Shown in pieces: positions 18,518 to 29,500 of a DNA stretch of 64,000 nucleotides. Within the stretch, counting starts at the first letter, position 1, and every line of letters starts with the position of its first letter. Made by a program: the position numbers and the translations under genes. The stretch comes from Streptomyces paludis (lineage in GTDB: Bacteria > Actinomycetota > Actinomycetes > Streptomycetales > Streptomycetaceae), in contig NZ_CP031194.1 in the NCBI RefSeq assembly GCF_003344965.1, positions 4,898,001 through 4,962,000 on the forward strand. The letters are read 5' to 3'. The notes beneath the pieces are model-generated. The model saw only the letters and a list, made by a program, of their open reading frames with translations, ran no database searches and had not been told where the DNA came from.

Positions 18518-19393
18518 TCAAACGGCCACTGATGGGCTATCCGGACACCCCGGAGAGGGCTCGGGCAGCCCCGCGCGGGCCGGGCGCCGGCCCGGCTGCT
18601 CCGGCGGGCCCGCGATCAGCCGGGTGATCCGGCTCCGGGCGAGCCGGCGCAGCTCGTCGGCGGCGACGGACCGCTCGTGGTCGGGGTCATGGGCGAGCCG
18701 GGCGCGTACGGCGGCCAGGACATGGTCGAGGGACTCCTCGGGCCGGTGGCCGTCGAGGCTGATCACGAAGGCGTGGCCGAACCGGCTCTCGTACGCGGCG
18801 TGCGCGGCGCGCAGCGCGGTCCGGGCGGCGGCCGGGGCACCGGGGGGCGGTCCGGCGGGCGACTCGGCGGCGAGCGCCTCGGCGAGATCGGCGAAGGAGA
18901 GGTCGTAACCCGCCTCGTCGGAGGCCGCGAGCAGCACGTCCAGCTCCGCGTACGGGCGGTGCGCGGCGAGCCGCTGGGCCCAGCGGCGGCTGCCGAGGCA
19001 GCCGAGCAGCGCGGCCTCGGCGGCGGCGGACGGGGCGGCGTTGAGGCGGCGGAGGCCGTGCGGAGTGCCTGTCGGGCGGCCGGTCGGGGTGGTGGCCGGG
19101 GTGGCCGGGGTGGTCGGAGGGCAGGTCGGGTGGCCGGCCTGGGATGCGCGGTACAGCGGGTGCTCCTCGACGGGCTGCGGACGGGCTGCCGGACGGGTCC
19201 GGTCAGGTGCGGGCGTGACGGGGCGACACGGCGGATGCGGGGGCGTTGGGCAGACGGCAGACGTAAGGGCAGACGTGTGTGAGCGCGCGAAGGTTGCGTG
19301 AAGACGGCCGAGTGGGTGAGCGGGATGGGGCCGTCGCGCCGTAAACGCTATCGACGCTCGGACGGGGATTCCCGTAACCCACTCGCATGTCAC
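18518..19393 (-). CDS. OHCU decarboxylase-like protein (possibly catalytically degenerate)
   Basis: The C-terminal ~178 residues (18518-19054) match the 2-oxo-4-hydroxy-4-carboxy-5-ureidoimidazoline decarboxylase fold of uric acid breakdown: LRRLNAAPSAAAEAALLGCLGSRRWAQRLAAHRPY and AAHAAYESRFGHAFVISLDGHRPEE...LAAVRARLAHDP. The usual catalytic HPRIG motif and following Glu-rich SRAEQ stretch are missing; the sequence there reads ESPAGPPPGAPAAAR. No ATG, GTG or TTG lies in frame between the domain and GTG 19393, so either the protein has a ~110-residue Pro/Thr-rich extension or a non-standard start (CTG at HPLYR) is used. The start is therefore unsure. Confidence 0.65.
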   Translation of the reverse strand: MTCEWVTGIPVRASIAFTARRPHPAHPLGRLHATFARSHTSALTSAVCPTPPHPPCRPVTPAPDRTRPAARPQPVEEHPLYRASQAGHPTCPPTTPATPATTPTGRPTGTPHGLRRLNAAPSAAAEAALLGCLGSRRWAQRLAAHRPYAELDVLLAASDEAGYDLSFADLAEALAAESPAGPPPGAPAAARTALRAAHAAYESRFGHAFVISLDGHRPEESLDHVLAAVRARLAHDPDHERSVAADELRRLARSRITRLIAGPPEQPGRRPARAGLPEPSPGCPDSPSVAV

Positions 19394-19573
19394 CCGGACG
19401 GGAGAGTTTCGACGCGCGGGGTGGACGGCGCCGTGGGACCTTCGCCGTAGCGCGTCATGCTTCCGCCGCAGGTCGTACCCGCCGTACCCGCAGCACACGG
19501 GCGCGTCCCGCGTACCTGTCGTACGTATGTACGTTTGCGGCTGGCTCCATTCGTACCAGGGAGGTTCTACGTG

Positions 19574-21217
19574 ATGAGGTCATCTCCGGGTGCCCGGATA
19601 GCCGGCGCGATCGTCGTGCTGGCCACTGCCACGACGGTCGCGGCCTGCGGATCGGGGGGCGGGGGAGGGTCGGCGACGGGCGACGGATCCTCGGACGGCG
19701 CACTCTCGGCGCGCGCCTCCGACGCCGCCACGGCGGCCGACCCCTCGGCCACCCCCTCACCCACTCGGTCGTACGCCCTCTCCACCGCCCCGCGCTCCAT
19801 ACCCTCCGTACGCACCCACGAGCCCGCCCGGGGCCCCGGCTGGCGGCCCGGCAAGAACAGCGGTGTCGTCCTGGCGAAGGGCAGCGACTCCCTGGCCGGC
19901 GAGGGGAAGCTGCTCTCCCAGGAGCTGAAGATCGCCTACCGGGGGACCGCCGCCGCCCGCGCCGGCGATGTCGAACTGGCCCTCGGCGGCAGTGGCTCCG
20001 GAGCCGGCGCGGCCGAGTCGTACACCCTCACCACCGGCGACGGCCGCGTCCGGATCACCGGACCCGACCGGGCCGGAGTCTTCTACGGCACCCGCACCCT
20101 CAAGCAGTCCCTGCGCGCCGACGGTGTGATGCCCGAGGGCGTCGTACACGACAGCCCGGCGCGCGCCGAGCGCGGACTCAACCTCGACATCGCACGTAAG
20201 TACTACAGCCCCGGCTGGATCGAGGCCCGGCTGCGCGAGATGGCCGACCTCAAGATGAACACGCTGGGGCTGCACTTCTCCGACGACCAGGGCTTCCGTA
20301 TCGAGTCCAGCTCGCACCCGGAGATCGTCTCCGCACAGCATCTCTCCAAGGCCGAGGTCCGTAAGATCCTCGCCCTGGCCGACCAGCTGCACATCACCGT
20401 CGTCCCGGAGATCGACTCACCGGGACACCTCGGCGCGGTCCTGCGCGCGCACCCCGATCTCCAGCTGCGCAACGCGAGCGGCAAGGCGACCCAGGGCGCG
20501 ATCGACATCTCGAAACCCGCCTCCGCGAAGATCGTCGACGATCTCGACCGCGAGTTCGCCGCGCTCTTCAAGGGGCCGTACTGGAACCTCGGCGCGGACG
20601 AGTACCAGGCGCTGGTGGTCCGTGACCCGGAGGCGTCGTATCCGGCGCTGGCCCGGCTCGCGGTCCAGAAGTACGGCGCGGGCGCGCGAGTCCAGGATCT
20701 GACGACCGCGTGGACGAACGACCGGGCGGCGGCGCTCAAGTCGTACAAGAAGAAGTTCAAGGTCTGGAACGACGGGCTCTTCCGGGGCGGGATCGTCAAG
20801 GCGAACCCGGCCTTCGAGGTCCAGTACTGGACGGGCAAGGAGCTGGGCGCGCGGCAGCCGCAGGAGTATCTGGACGAGGGGCGCCAGGTCGTGAACTTCA
20901 ACGACGAGTACCTCTACTACGTCCTCGGCCAGCCGAACGCCTTCGTCTACCCGACCGGCCAGCGGATCTACGAGCAGTGGACCCCGCTGGTGCTGCGCGG
21001 CACGAAGCCGGTGCCCGCGGCGCACGAGAAGCAGATCCGCGGCGGTGTCTTCGCCATCTGGGGCGACTTCCCGAACGCGCAGACGGAGGCGCAGGTGGCG
21101 GCCGGGATCAAGCTGCCGCTGGCGGCGACGGCGGAGAAGACCTGGAACCCGGACAAACCGAAGCTGAGCTGGAGCCAGTTCAAGGCGCTCGACGCGAAGG
21201 TGAGTCAGTCGGGCTGA
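19574..21217 (+). CDS. Lipoprotein beta-N-acetylhexosaminidase (GH20)
   Basis: A 547-residue secreted glycosidase that removes terminal N-acetylhexosamine from chitin or glycan fragments. A lipobox (TTVAAC) ends a ~25-residue signal peptide, so it is probably anchored outside the cell; a Gly/Ser/Asp linker follows. GH20 signatures include MNTLGLHFSDDQGFRIES, VVPEIDSPGHLGAV and the catalytic Asp-Glu in NLGADEYQAL. ATG 19574 has GGAGG at nine bases; GTG 19571 is possible, and a longer upstream frame would bury the signal peptide. A terminator follows at 21225. No DasR-type operator was recognised. Confidence 0.9.
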   Translation: MRSSPGARIAGAIVVLATATTVAACGSGGGGGSATGDGSSDGALSARASDAATAADPSATPSPTRSYALSTAPRSIPSVRTHEPARGPGWRPGKNSGVVLAKGSDSLAGEGKLLSQELKIAYRGTAAARAGDVELALGGSGSGAGAAESYTLTTGDGRVRITGPDRAGVFYGTRTLKQSLRADGVMPEGVVHDSPARAERGLNLDIARKYYSPGWIEARLREMADLKMNTLGLHFSDDQGFRIESSSHPEIVSAQHLSKAEVRKILALADQLHITVVPEIDSPGHLGAVLRAHPDLQLRNASGKATQGAIDISKPASAKIVDDLDREFAALFKGPYWNLGADEYQALVVRDPEASYPALARLAVQKYGAGARVQDLTTAWTNDRAAALKSYKKKFKVWNDGLFRGGIVKANPAFEVQYWTGKELGARQPQEYLDEGRQVVNFNDEYLYYVLGQPNAFVYPTGQRIYEQWTPLVLRGTKPVPAAHEKQIRGGVFAIWGDFPNAQTEAQVAAGIKLPLAATAEKTWNPDKPKLSWSQFKALDAKVSQSG

Positions 21218-21224
21218 GCGTGCC

Positions 21225-21259
21225 GCCCTCAAGGGGAGGGAACTCCTCCTCTTGAGGGC
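21225..21259. terminator. Hairpin terminator after GH20 gene
   Basis: GCCCTCAAGGGGAGG (21225-21239) pairs with CCTCCTCTTGAGGGC (21245-21259), with one mismatch. Confidence 0.78.
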
Positions 21260-21352
21260 AATGTGTGATGGCCTCGTGATGGATCCATGCCGAACGGGCC
21301 GAGGGGATCCCGGCCGGGTGAGGGTGGAGTCCCGAGCAGGGGGGATGCGGAT

Positions 21353-21943
21353 ATGAGTACGGGTACGGGTACGGACGCGGGAGCGGACGAGGGCGCCGGC
21401 GTGGGTACGGACGCGGGCGCGGGCTTCTGGGGCTACTTCCTCGCCGGCCGCAGCGACCGGCCGCTCGCCGAACTGCCGGCACTGGCCGCCGTACGGGACG
21501 AGCTGACCTGCCACGAACGGCGGCCGGACGGCTGGCAGGTGTGGCGTCGTACCGGCGAACCCGACATCGGCGGCATGGGGGCGCTGGCCCGCGCCATGGG
21601 GTCGCCGGTCGTCTTCGGCTTCATCATGGGCGGCGAGTGTGTGGCGGTGGAAGCGGCGGCGCCCGTCAGTGGATCCTGGTACGCGTGCCTCGCGCGCGAG
21701 CCGATGGTCCAGCACCTCGCGGCGAGCGGCCTCGTCCTCGAGGAGGTGTTCCTGCCGGCCGAGGACGCGGCGCGCCGGGCGGTCGACTGGGCGGTCGAGG
21801 CGGGCGCCACGGTGGAGCCGGGCCCGCTGCTCGATGTGCTGCATCTGGCACGGCCGGAGCCGGGCGCGGACGCGACGGAGCTGTTCTTCCGGCTGCTGGA
21901 CGGGCTGGGCGTGCCGAAGGGGGCGTCGGGAGACACCAACTGA
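21353..21943 (+). CDS. Hypothetical protein with Gly/Ala/Asp-rich start
   Basis: A 196-residue protein of unrecognised family. A low-complexity N-terminus (TGTGTDAGADEGAGVGTDAGAG) precedes a compact domain of about 165 residues beginning FWGYFLAGRSDRPLAELPAL. No membrane segment or catalytic motif is obvious. GGGGGA lies upstream of the ATG. Codon use (third-position GC) is like neighbouring genes, so it is probably real. Confidence 0.65.
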   Translation: MSTGTGTDAGADEGAGVGTDAGAGFWGYFLAGRSDRPLAELPALAAVRDELTCHERRPDGWQVWRRTGEPDIGGMGALARAMGSPVVFGFIMGGECVAVEAAAPVSGSWYACLAREPMVQHLAASGLVLEEVFLPAEDAARRAVDWAVEAGATVEPGPLLDVLHLARPEPGADATELFFRLLDGLGVPKGASGDTN

Positions 21944-22080
21944 CTGAGGAATTAATACGGTTCACGCCGATCCGCCCCTTTGCGTAACGCTATGACCGCC
22001 CTGTCTGGTCCAGACCTGATCCGTGCCGCGTCTACGCGCGGAGCACGAGTGACGTTTTCCGGTCGTATGGCGCAGTAGAG

Positions 22081-22107
22081 GTCAGTACTGGTCAGTACTG
22101 GCCAGTA
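22081..22107. repeat. Tandem 10-bp repeat upstream of 22131 gene
   Basis: GTCAGTACTG occurs twice in perfect tandem, followed by a third imperfect copy (GCCAGTAC). Each unit holds the palindrome CAGTACTG. It lies 24-50 bp before the next start codon, a position suited to an operator. Confidence 0.7.
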
Positions 22108-22130
22108 CGCGTCCGCGACAGGAGACGTGA

Positions 22131-22775
22131 ATGAGCCTGGTGAAGCTGATCGCCCAAGCCGACGAGAGAGCGCTCGCCGCGAGCGGACTGGCCTCCCTCG
22201 ACCGGTGTCTGCCCCTGCTCGCCGAGGAGAACGATGTCCTCCGGCCACTCTGGGCAGGCGTACAGGGCGGCGAACGGGACTGGCCGGACCGGCTGGCGGA
22301 GGCCCGGACCGCCCTCGACGAGGCCATCGAGGCGGAGGCCGCGGCCGGAGCCGGCGCGGAGGTGACCGCCGCCGACGTCACCGCCGAACTCATCCGCAGC
22401 CTGCTCGGTTCCGCGCCCGCCCAGTGGGCGGCCGAACCGCTGCGCGCCTGGGCGGACACCTGCTCCGTCGTCGCGCTGGAGATCCACCAGAAGCTGGACG
22501 CGGTGGGCGACACGAGCGGCGACCCCGCCGCCGCCGACCGGCTGGCGCGCTGCCGCGAGGACCGTACGGCCGTCCCCGACGCGGTCGACGGCTCGGAGGG
22601 CGGCGACGGCGTCGGCCCGCTGGTCGCCGGTGAACTCCGCAGACAGATCCGCATCCTGGAGATCCTCACCGAAACCGAGGGCCCGGCCGGGCTGCGCCAG
22701 GCGCTGGACGTCTCCACGGAGGGACAGCGGGTACTGCGCGCGGTGGTCTCACGCCGGGCACGGGCGCGGAGCTGA
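22131..22775 (+). CDS. Hypothetical helical protein
   Basis: A 214-residue, Ala/Glu/Leu-rich, probably all-helical protein starting MSLVKLIAQADERALAASGLASLDRCLPLLAEENDVLRPLW. No known domain, signal peptide or membrane segment was recognised. It is preceded by GGAGACGTGA as RBS and by the 10-bp tandem repeat. Function unknown. Confidence 0.6.
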   Translation: MSLVKLIAQADERALAASGLASLDRCLPLLAEENDVLRPLWAGVQGGERDWPDRLAEARTALDEAIEAEAAAGAGAEVTAADVTAELIRSLLGSAPAQWAAEPLRAWADTCSVVALEIHQKLDAVGDTSGDPAAADRLARCREDRTAVPDAVDGSEGGDGVGPLVAGELRRQIRILEILTETEGPAGLRQALDVSTEGQRVLRAVVSRRARARS

Positions 22776-23197
22776 GAGACCGTTGAGTTCACACGGGGGG
22801 TGGGCGCGCGGTCGGGCGCGCGCTCGCGATCGGCCGTGGAAGGGCTGCCTGCCCCAGCCCTGGTCCCAGCCGGACACCTGGTGGGTGCGGTCGAGCGGTT
22901 TCTCGAAGCACCAGTGACCATCACGCTTCACGAACCGGTCCTCGTAGTCCGCGTTGAGAATGCACGGCATCGGGGGACTCGCCGTCGTCCTCGGTCGTGC
23001 ACAGGCAGCAGACGGTCGACGATCCACCCTCCCTCCCCGGTGAACAGGCCGGCGGTGGCGTCGGGCCGGTAGCCGTTGTCACAGTGCTCGGCGTACAGAT
23101 ACGTGAGCTGTTCGGTGGTCCGTACGTTCTCGAGGCGGTCCAGCCGCCGAGCGGGATCGTTCACCTCGGTGGCGGCGGTCGGTGAGCTGTCGCTCAT
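22749..23197 (-). pseudogene. SnoaL/NTF2-like gene broken by frameshift or deletion
   Basis: Two minus-strand frames together give parts of a SnoaL-like protein. The first frame (from 23197) reads MSDSSPTAATEVNDPARRLDRLENV...LTYLYAEHCDNGYRPDATAGLFTGEGGWIVD. After about 23028 homology continues only in a second frame: NADYEDRFVKRDGHWCFEKPLDRTHQVSGW. The central part of the fold (about 40-50 residues) is missing between them. This indicates a deletion plus frame change rather than a sequencing slip. Confidence 0.65.
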
Positions 23198-23268
23198 GGC
23201 GGCCCCTTGGCCAGCCGCCCGACACTTCCCGTTCCGCCTGTGACAAGTGCCCTGCGAAAACGTGCCGG
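23194..23268 (-). pseudogene. Remnant of an NAD(P)-binding (NmrA/SDR-like) gene start
   Basis: The minus strand encodes RRALVTGGTGSVGRLAKGPP, a clear N-terminal Rossmann glycine motif (VTGGTGSVGR), followed at once by a stop that overlaps the start of the SnoaL remnant. Only about 20-25 codons survive. NmrA-like reductases are often neighbours of SnoaL proteins, so both remnants may come from one lost operon. Confidence 0.45.
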
Positions 23269-23568
23269 CTCACCGTTCTGGCGTTCAACGGCATCCTTCG
23301 CGTGACGTCGGCCGGCCGACGTCGACGGAGAGGCGTGGCTGCCCTGCGGCATGGCGCCGGCGGCCTGTGTCGCCCCGCCCGCTGCTCTGATCCGCATGGG
23401 AAAAACTGCCCAGTCGAGACCAAGTCTCTTTGGGGGCAAGGGACTTGATAAAACTGGTGGGCAGTCGGGCGTTTGGACGCGGGCGGCTTGGGGATCATGA
23501 AAACTTGTAAGATCCACCTAAGGATGATCACGTTGCGCAGTGAGTTGCTGTGCAGGTGAGGAGCTCTC
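23269..23568. other. Intergenic region upstream of the RHS gene
   Basis: No gene is supported here. The region becomes less GC-rich toward 23440-23560, where the RHS promoter should lie. I could not assign a convincing -35/-10 pair, although TAAGAT at 23508-23513 is a possible -10. Confidence 0.5.
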
Positions 23569-26500
23569 GTGTCATATCTCATGCGCAGACCCACGCGGCA
23601 CAAGGCCGCTGGCTTCCAAAGCCCCTTACAGACGACCCTCTCCATACGACGCATGCGTCCGGTCGCCCTGGCTCTCACGCTGCTGATGTCCGTCGAAGCC
23701 GCGGTGCTCGTTGAGTCCTCGGGGCAGGCAGTAGCTCTTTCGCCGGAAGTGGCCAAGAGCGCACGCGCATCAAGCGAGTCCAGGAGCGTGGGCCCCGCCA
23801 CTGCGGCCAACATCTCAGCCGCCCGGCTCAAGGCCAAGATCCAGAACCGTCGTATCGAGGTCACGGGCGCTCGCACCGAAACCTCTACGACTTACGTAAA
23901 CCCTGACGGCACTGTCACGGAGCAGGCGTACGCCGGCCCGATCCGTTTCAAGGACGAGCAAGGCACGTGGCAGGACGTCGACGTCTCGCTGAAGCGCGTC
24001 GCCGACGGATCGGTCAAGGCCAAGGGCCATCCGCACGGCCTCACTCTCGCGGGCAAGCACACGGCGCCCAAGGGGCTGAAGACCACCGGAGTGAAGACTG
24101 CTTCGGAGCCGGCGCCACTGGCGACCGTGGAGGATCGCGCGGGACGGGAGATGGAGCTGGGCTGGTACGGCGCGCTGCCGGCCCCGACGATCGAGGGTGC
24201 GGACGATACGGTCGCCCGCTACAAGGACGCCTTGCCGGCGACCGATCTCCTCATCGAGTCCACCCGGACCGGTTACGAGCAGTTTCTGGAGCTGAAGGAC
24301 CGCTCTGCTGTTGATGCCAACGGCCAGGTCACCTACCGCCTGAAGGCCGCGGGACTGACAGCGAAGGCGCACGGCGACGGGTCGATCACTTTCACCGATG
24401 CCAAGGGCAAGAGCGCGGGGGTCCTGCCGTCGCCGGTGATGTGGGATGCCCGTACCGACAGGAACTCCGGGGAGCACACGCACACCGCGAAGGTCGGGGT
24501 GAAGGTCGCCCAGGAAGGCGACGCGATCGCGATCACGCTCACCCCGGACGCCGAGTTCCTCGCCGACGAAGCGACCCGGTTTCCGGTGGTTATCGATCCG
24601 ACCGTCAACATCGGCGCCAGCTTCGACACCTTCGTCCAGCAGGGTTACACCACCGATCAGTCCGCCGCGACCGAGCTGAAGATCGGCAACAACGGCTCCA
24701 GCCAGGTGGCCCGTTCCTTCCTGTCCTTCCCGATGAAGAACATCACGGGGAAGCAGATAACAGCCGCCAAGCTGAACCTGTTCGAGTTCCACTCCTGGTC
24801 GTGCACGGCCAGAGGATGGGATCTGTACAGCACGGGGGCCGCCTTGACGAGCAGCCGCTGGACGAGCCAGCCCACTTGGGGCACCAAGTACGCCACCAGC
24901 ACCCAGACCAAGGGCTACTCCAGCGCCTGCAACGACGGCTGGGTGAGCATTGACGCGGCCTCGCTGGTGCAGACGTGGGCCAACAACGGCAACGCCACCA
25001 ATCACCTGGGCCTGCGTGCCACGGACGAGTCCGACCCGTACGGATGGAAGCGGTTCAACTCGGGCAACGCGGCCTCCAACACGCCGTACCTGTCGGTGAC
25101 GTACAACTCCATACCGGATGTCCCGACCCTCATATCCCCGGCCGACAAGGCCGCGACGAACGTGACCACGCCGACCCTTGCGGCGAAGGCGCTGGACGGC
25201 GACGGCTCGCAGGTCAGGATCGACTACGAGGTCTGGGCCTCCAACGGCGCCGCCGCGCTGCGTTCCGGTTCCAGCGCATACGTGGCCTCCGGTGCGCAGG
25301 CGTCATGGAAGCCCGCAGCGCTGCCGGAAGGCGCGTACAAGTGGCGTACGCGTGCCGGGGACGGCAGCGCGAACAGCGCATGGTCGGGATTCCGGGCCCT
25401 CACCGTCGACACCACGGCGCCCGCGACGTCGAGGGTGTCCTCCACCGACTTCCCAGCCGGCCAGTGGTCAGGATCGCCTGACGACAACGGTGACTTCACC
25501 GGCACGTTCACCTTCACTCCGCCGACCAGCGATGTGAAGGAAGTCCAGTGGAACCTGGACGGCGCTGCCTGGCAGTCGGCGGCCACCACGGGAACAGCCG
25601 TCTCCCGCAAGCCCGTCTTCCGTGCGGGCAAGCACGTCCTGACCGTCCGTACCAAGGACGCGGCCGGGAACGTCTCGGCCTCGACGTCCCACACCTTCTA
25701 CGCTGGTTCCGGCGCGGCTTTGCTCACCCCGGGCAGTGGTGACCGCACGGCCCGCCGAGCTGAGTTGACAGGCCAGGGCAAGGCTGGCGACACAGGGGTG
25801 CGCTACCAGTACCGGCGTGGCGAGACGGACGCCTGGAAGGACGTTCCCGCTCAGAACGTGCGCCGCAAGGCCGACGGCTCGGCCCTGACCTCGTGGCCGG
25901 CGAAGGTCACGGGCGGCGATGCCGAGGCGCTGATCTGGAATGTCACCGACACCTTGAGCGAGGACGGGCCGGTCGACGTCCGCGCTCTGTTCACCGACGG
26001 CACCACCAGCGACGGCTCTCCGGCCGCCACGATCACGGTGGACCGCAACGCTGGCGAGGCACCCAGTTCAGGTGTGGGGCCGGGCAGTGTGAACATGCTC
26101 ACCGGCGACTTCGGCCTCTCTGCCACGGACGCCTCGGGCTTCGACCTGACCGCCACCCGCTCCTTCTCCTCCCGCCGCCCGGCCAACGGGTCCCAGCAGG
26201 AAGGGCAGTCCGCGATCTTCGGCCCGCAATGGACGGCGGGCACTACGGCGGAACTCTCCGAGAGTGACTGGGCCTCGGTGCGCAGGACCTCGGCCACCTC
26301 GGTGGCGGTGGTCGATGTGGACGGTGAGGAGACCGGTTTCACCGCGACCACGGGCGGCGGATGGAAGCCGGAGACCGGCGCGGAGGATCTGACGCTGACC
26401 GGCTCGCTGACGGGTTCCTTCACGCTGAAGGACACGGAGGGCACCACCTCGGTGTTCACCAAGGTGGACACGGCGGCCACCACGTGGCAGCTGTCGCAGA

Positions 26501-29500
26501 CCTTCCTGCCCACGGAGAACTCGACCACGAGCGTGATCTCGGAGAAGGTCACCGTGGACGGCAAGATCCTGGCCCGCCCCACGTACGTGATCGCACCGAC
26601 CTCCGCCGCCTCGGCCGCTGTCTGCACGGCCACGCCGTCGACCAGGGGCTGCCGGATCCTGGAGTACCAGTACGCCGCCACGACCACCGCGAGCGGTACC
26701 GCGCTCGGTGACGTGGCCGGACAGGTCACGCGGATTCGTCTGTGGAGCACGGCCCCCGGCGCGACCACTTCTACGGCCACGATCGTCTCCCAGTACGCCT
26801 ACGACGTTCAGGGCCGTCTGCGCGAGCAGTGGGACCCGCGTATCTCCCCGGCACTGAAGACTGCCTACACCTACGACAGCGCCGGCCGCGTGGTCACCCT
26901 GACCCCGCCGGGCGAGCTGCCGTGGACATTCGCGTACGGCAGGGCGGGCGTCGGTGCGGTCGCCGGTGACGGCATGCTCCTGTCCGCCTCCCGGCCGACG
27001 TTGAAGGCCGGTACCAAGGACGAGCAGGACGGCGGCAGGGCGACCACCTCGGTCGTCTACGACGTACCGCTGTCGGGCACCAAGGCGCCCCACCAGGTCT
27101 CGCCCGCCGAGACCGCCAAATGGAGTCAGACGGACGCGCCCACGGACGCCACCGCAGTCTTCCCGGCCGACCAGGTTCCGTCCTCCCACACCGGAGGCGA
27201 CCTCGGCGTGGCCGACTATGACAAGGCCACCCTCACCTACACCGACGCCTCCGGGCGCGAGGTGAACAGCGGTCTGCCCGGCCGGCATCTGACGGTCAAG
27301 CAGTACGACCGTTTCGGCAACGTCGTCTTCGAGCTGAACGCGACCAACCGTGAACTCGCCCTGGGCAGCGAGGACTACCAGGTCAACACCCAGAGTGAAC
27401 TGGGCATCCTCTCCGAGTCCCCGGCCGAACGCGCTCAGCTGCTCGGCACCGTCTCGGTGTACTCCACCGACGGCAAGCGCAAGCTGGAGGAGTCCGGGCC
27501 GCTGCATCTGGTCACGCTCACCCAGGCGCTCAAGGGCGAGGGCGACAGCCCCGACCTGCCGGCCGGGAGCCTGACCGCCGCGCGGGCCCACACGGTCAGC
27601 CGCTACGACGAGGGCCGTCCCACCAACGGCACCGCCACGGTGAGCGACCAGGTCACCACCAGCCTGGTGGGCGCCGCGGTCGACGGGTACCCCGCCGACG
27701 GGGACGTGCGGACCACCACGACCGCCTACGACTGGGTCAAGGGCCTGCCCACCACCGTGGTCACCGACCCGGGCGGGCTGAAGCTGACCAAGACCACCAG
27801 CTACGACACCCAGGGCCGCGTCACCAGGACCACGCTGCCCAAGTCCAACGGCACCGACGCCGGGGCAACGGTCACCCGCTACTGGGCTGCCACCGGCACC
27901 GGAACCTGCGAGGGCCGGCCGGAATGGGCCGACCTGGTCTGCTCCACCGGTCCCGCCGGCGTGATCACCGGAGGCGGCTCCAATCCCACCGAACTACCGC
28001 TGAAAACCACCGAATACGACCGCTGGGGCAACACCGCAAAGGTCACTGAGACCGCCAACGGCACCACCCGCACCACGGAGAACACCTACGACGCTGCGGG
28101 CCGTATGACGCAGACCAGGATGACGGGCGGCGTCGGCACCGCCGTACCGGCGCAGAGCACCACCTACGACGCGGGCAGCGGAGCCGTGGCGACCGTCACC
28201 GACGGCACCGCCACCATCCGCCACACCACCGACGTCCTCGGCCGTGCGATCGCCTACGACGACGGCGCCGGCAATGTCACCCGCACCCAGTACGACAACC
28301 GCGACCGCCGCATCCGGGTGACCGACTCGGCTCCGTCCACGGTCACCTACGACTACGACAACCCCGCGGGTCTGCCTTCCAGGGTTCACGACTCGGTGAT
28401 GGGCACCATCGGTGACGTGACCGGCTTCTACGACTCCGACGGCCGCCTGTACAAGCAGAAGCTGCCGTGGAACATGGACGTCGAGTTCAACCTCGACCCC
28501 ACCGGCACGGAGACCTCCCGCTACTGGCACTGGGAGTCCGGCTGGACCGTCCAGGGCGAGTCGGCCACCGAGTCCATCCACGGCCAGGTCGTCAGCCGCA
28601 CCACCTACACCGGAGGCGGCGCCTACCAGGAGTACACCTACGACGCCGCTGGCCGCCTCACCAAGGCGGACGACGGCCGATCCGGTGTCACCACCCACCG
28701 CGCCTACACCTTCGACAACAACACCAACCGCACCGCGCTGACCACCACCGTCGACGACATCGACGGCGGCGCGCCCACGACGGCCACGGTCAGCTCTACG
28801 TACGACAGCGCTGACCGGCTGATCGCCACCGGCACGGTCTACGACGCCTTCGGCCGCACCACCGCGCAGGCCGGTGGCGCCCAGAACGCCTACTACGCCA
28901 ACGACCTCGCCCGCCAGATCACCGCCAACTCCCAGCGCTCGACCTGGAACCTGGACGCGGCCGGACGTCACGCCTCCTGGACCACCGAGGAGCAGGCGGA
29001 GGACAACACCTGGAGCACGTCCGTCACCAAGATCAACCACTACGGTGGCGGCGGCGACAGCCCGGACTGGACCGCAGGGTCCGACGGAACCGTCAGCCGC
29101 AGCATCGAAGACCTCTCCGGCAATCTGATCGCCACCACGGGCAAGACCGGTGACGTCGTCCTCCAGATGGCCAACCTGCACGGAGACATCAGCACGCAGC
29201 TCCCCCTCGCCGACGACACCACCCCGGTGGTCAACGCCTACGACGAGTACGGCAGCCTCGTCCCCGGCACCGACCCCACCCGCTACGGCTGGCTCGGCGG
29301 CAAGCAGCGTTCCACCGAAACCCCCAGCGGCGTCATCCTTATGGGCGTCCGCCTCTACGACCCGTTGCTCGGACGCTTCCTGTCGGTCGATCCCATCCTC
29401 GGCGGCAACGCGAACGCCTACGATTACGTCAACGGGGATCCGGTCAACCGCCTGGACCTGGACGGTAAATGGGGAATTTCCAAACGCTGGAAGCGCAGGC

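Noticed and set aside
21287..21352. Upstream start for the 21353 hypothetical gene
   Set aside because: The extra residues contain no conserved feature, and the ATG at 21353 has the GGGGGA ribosome-binding site.
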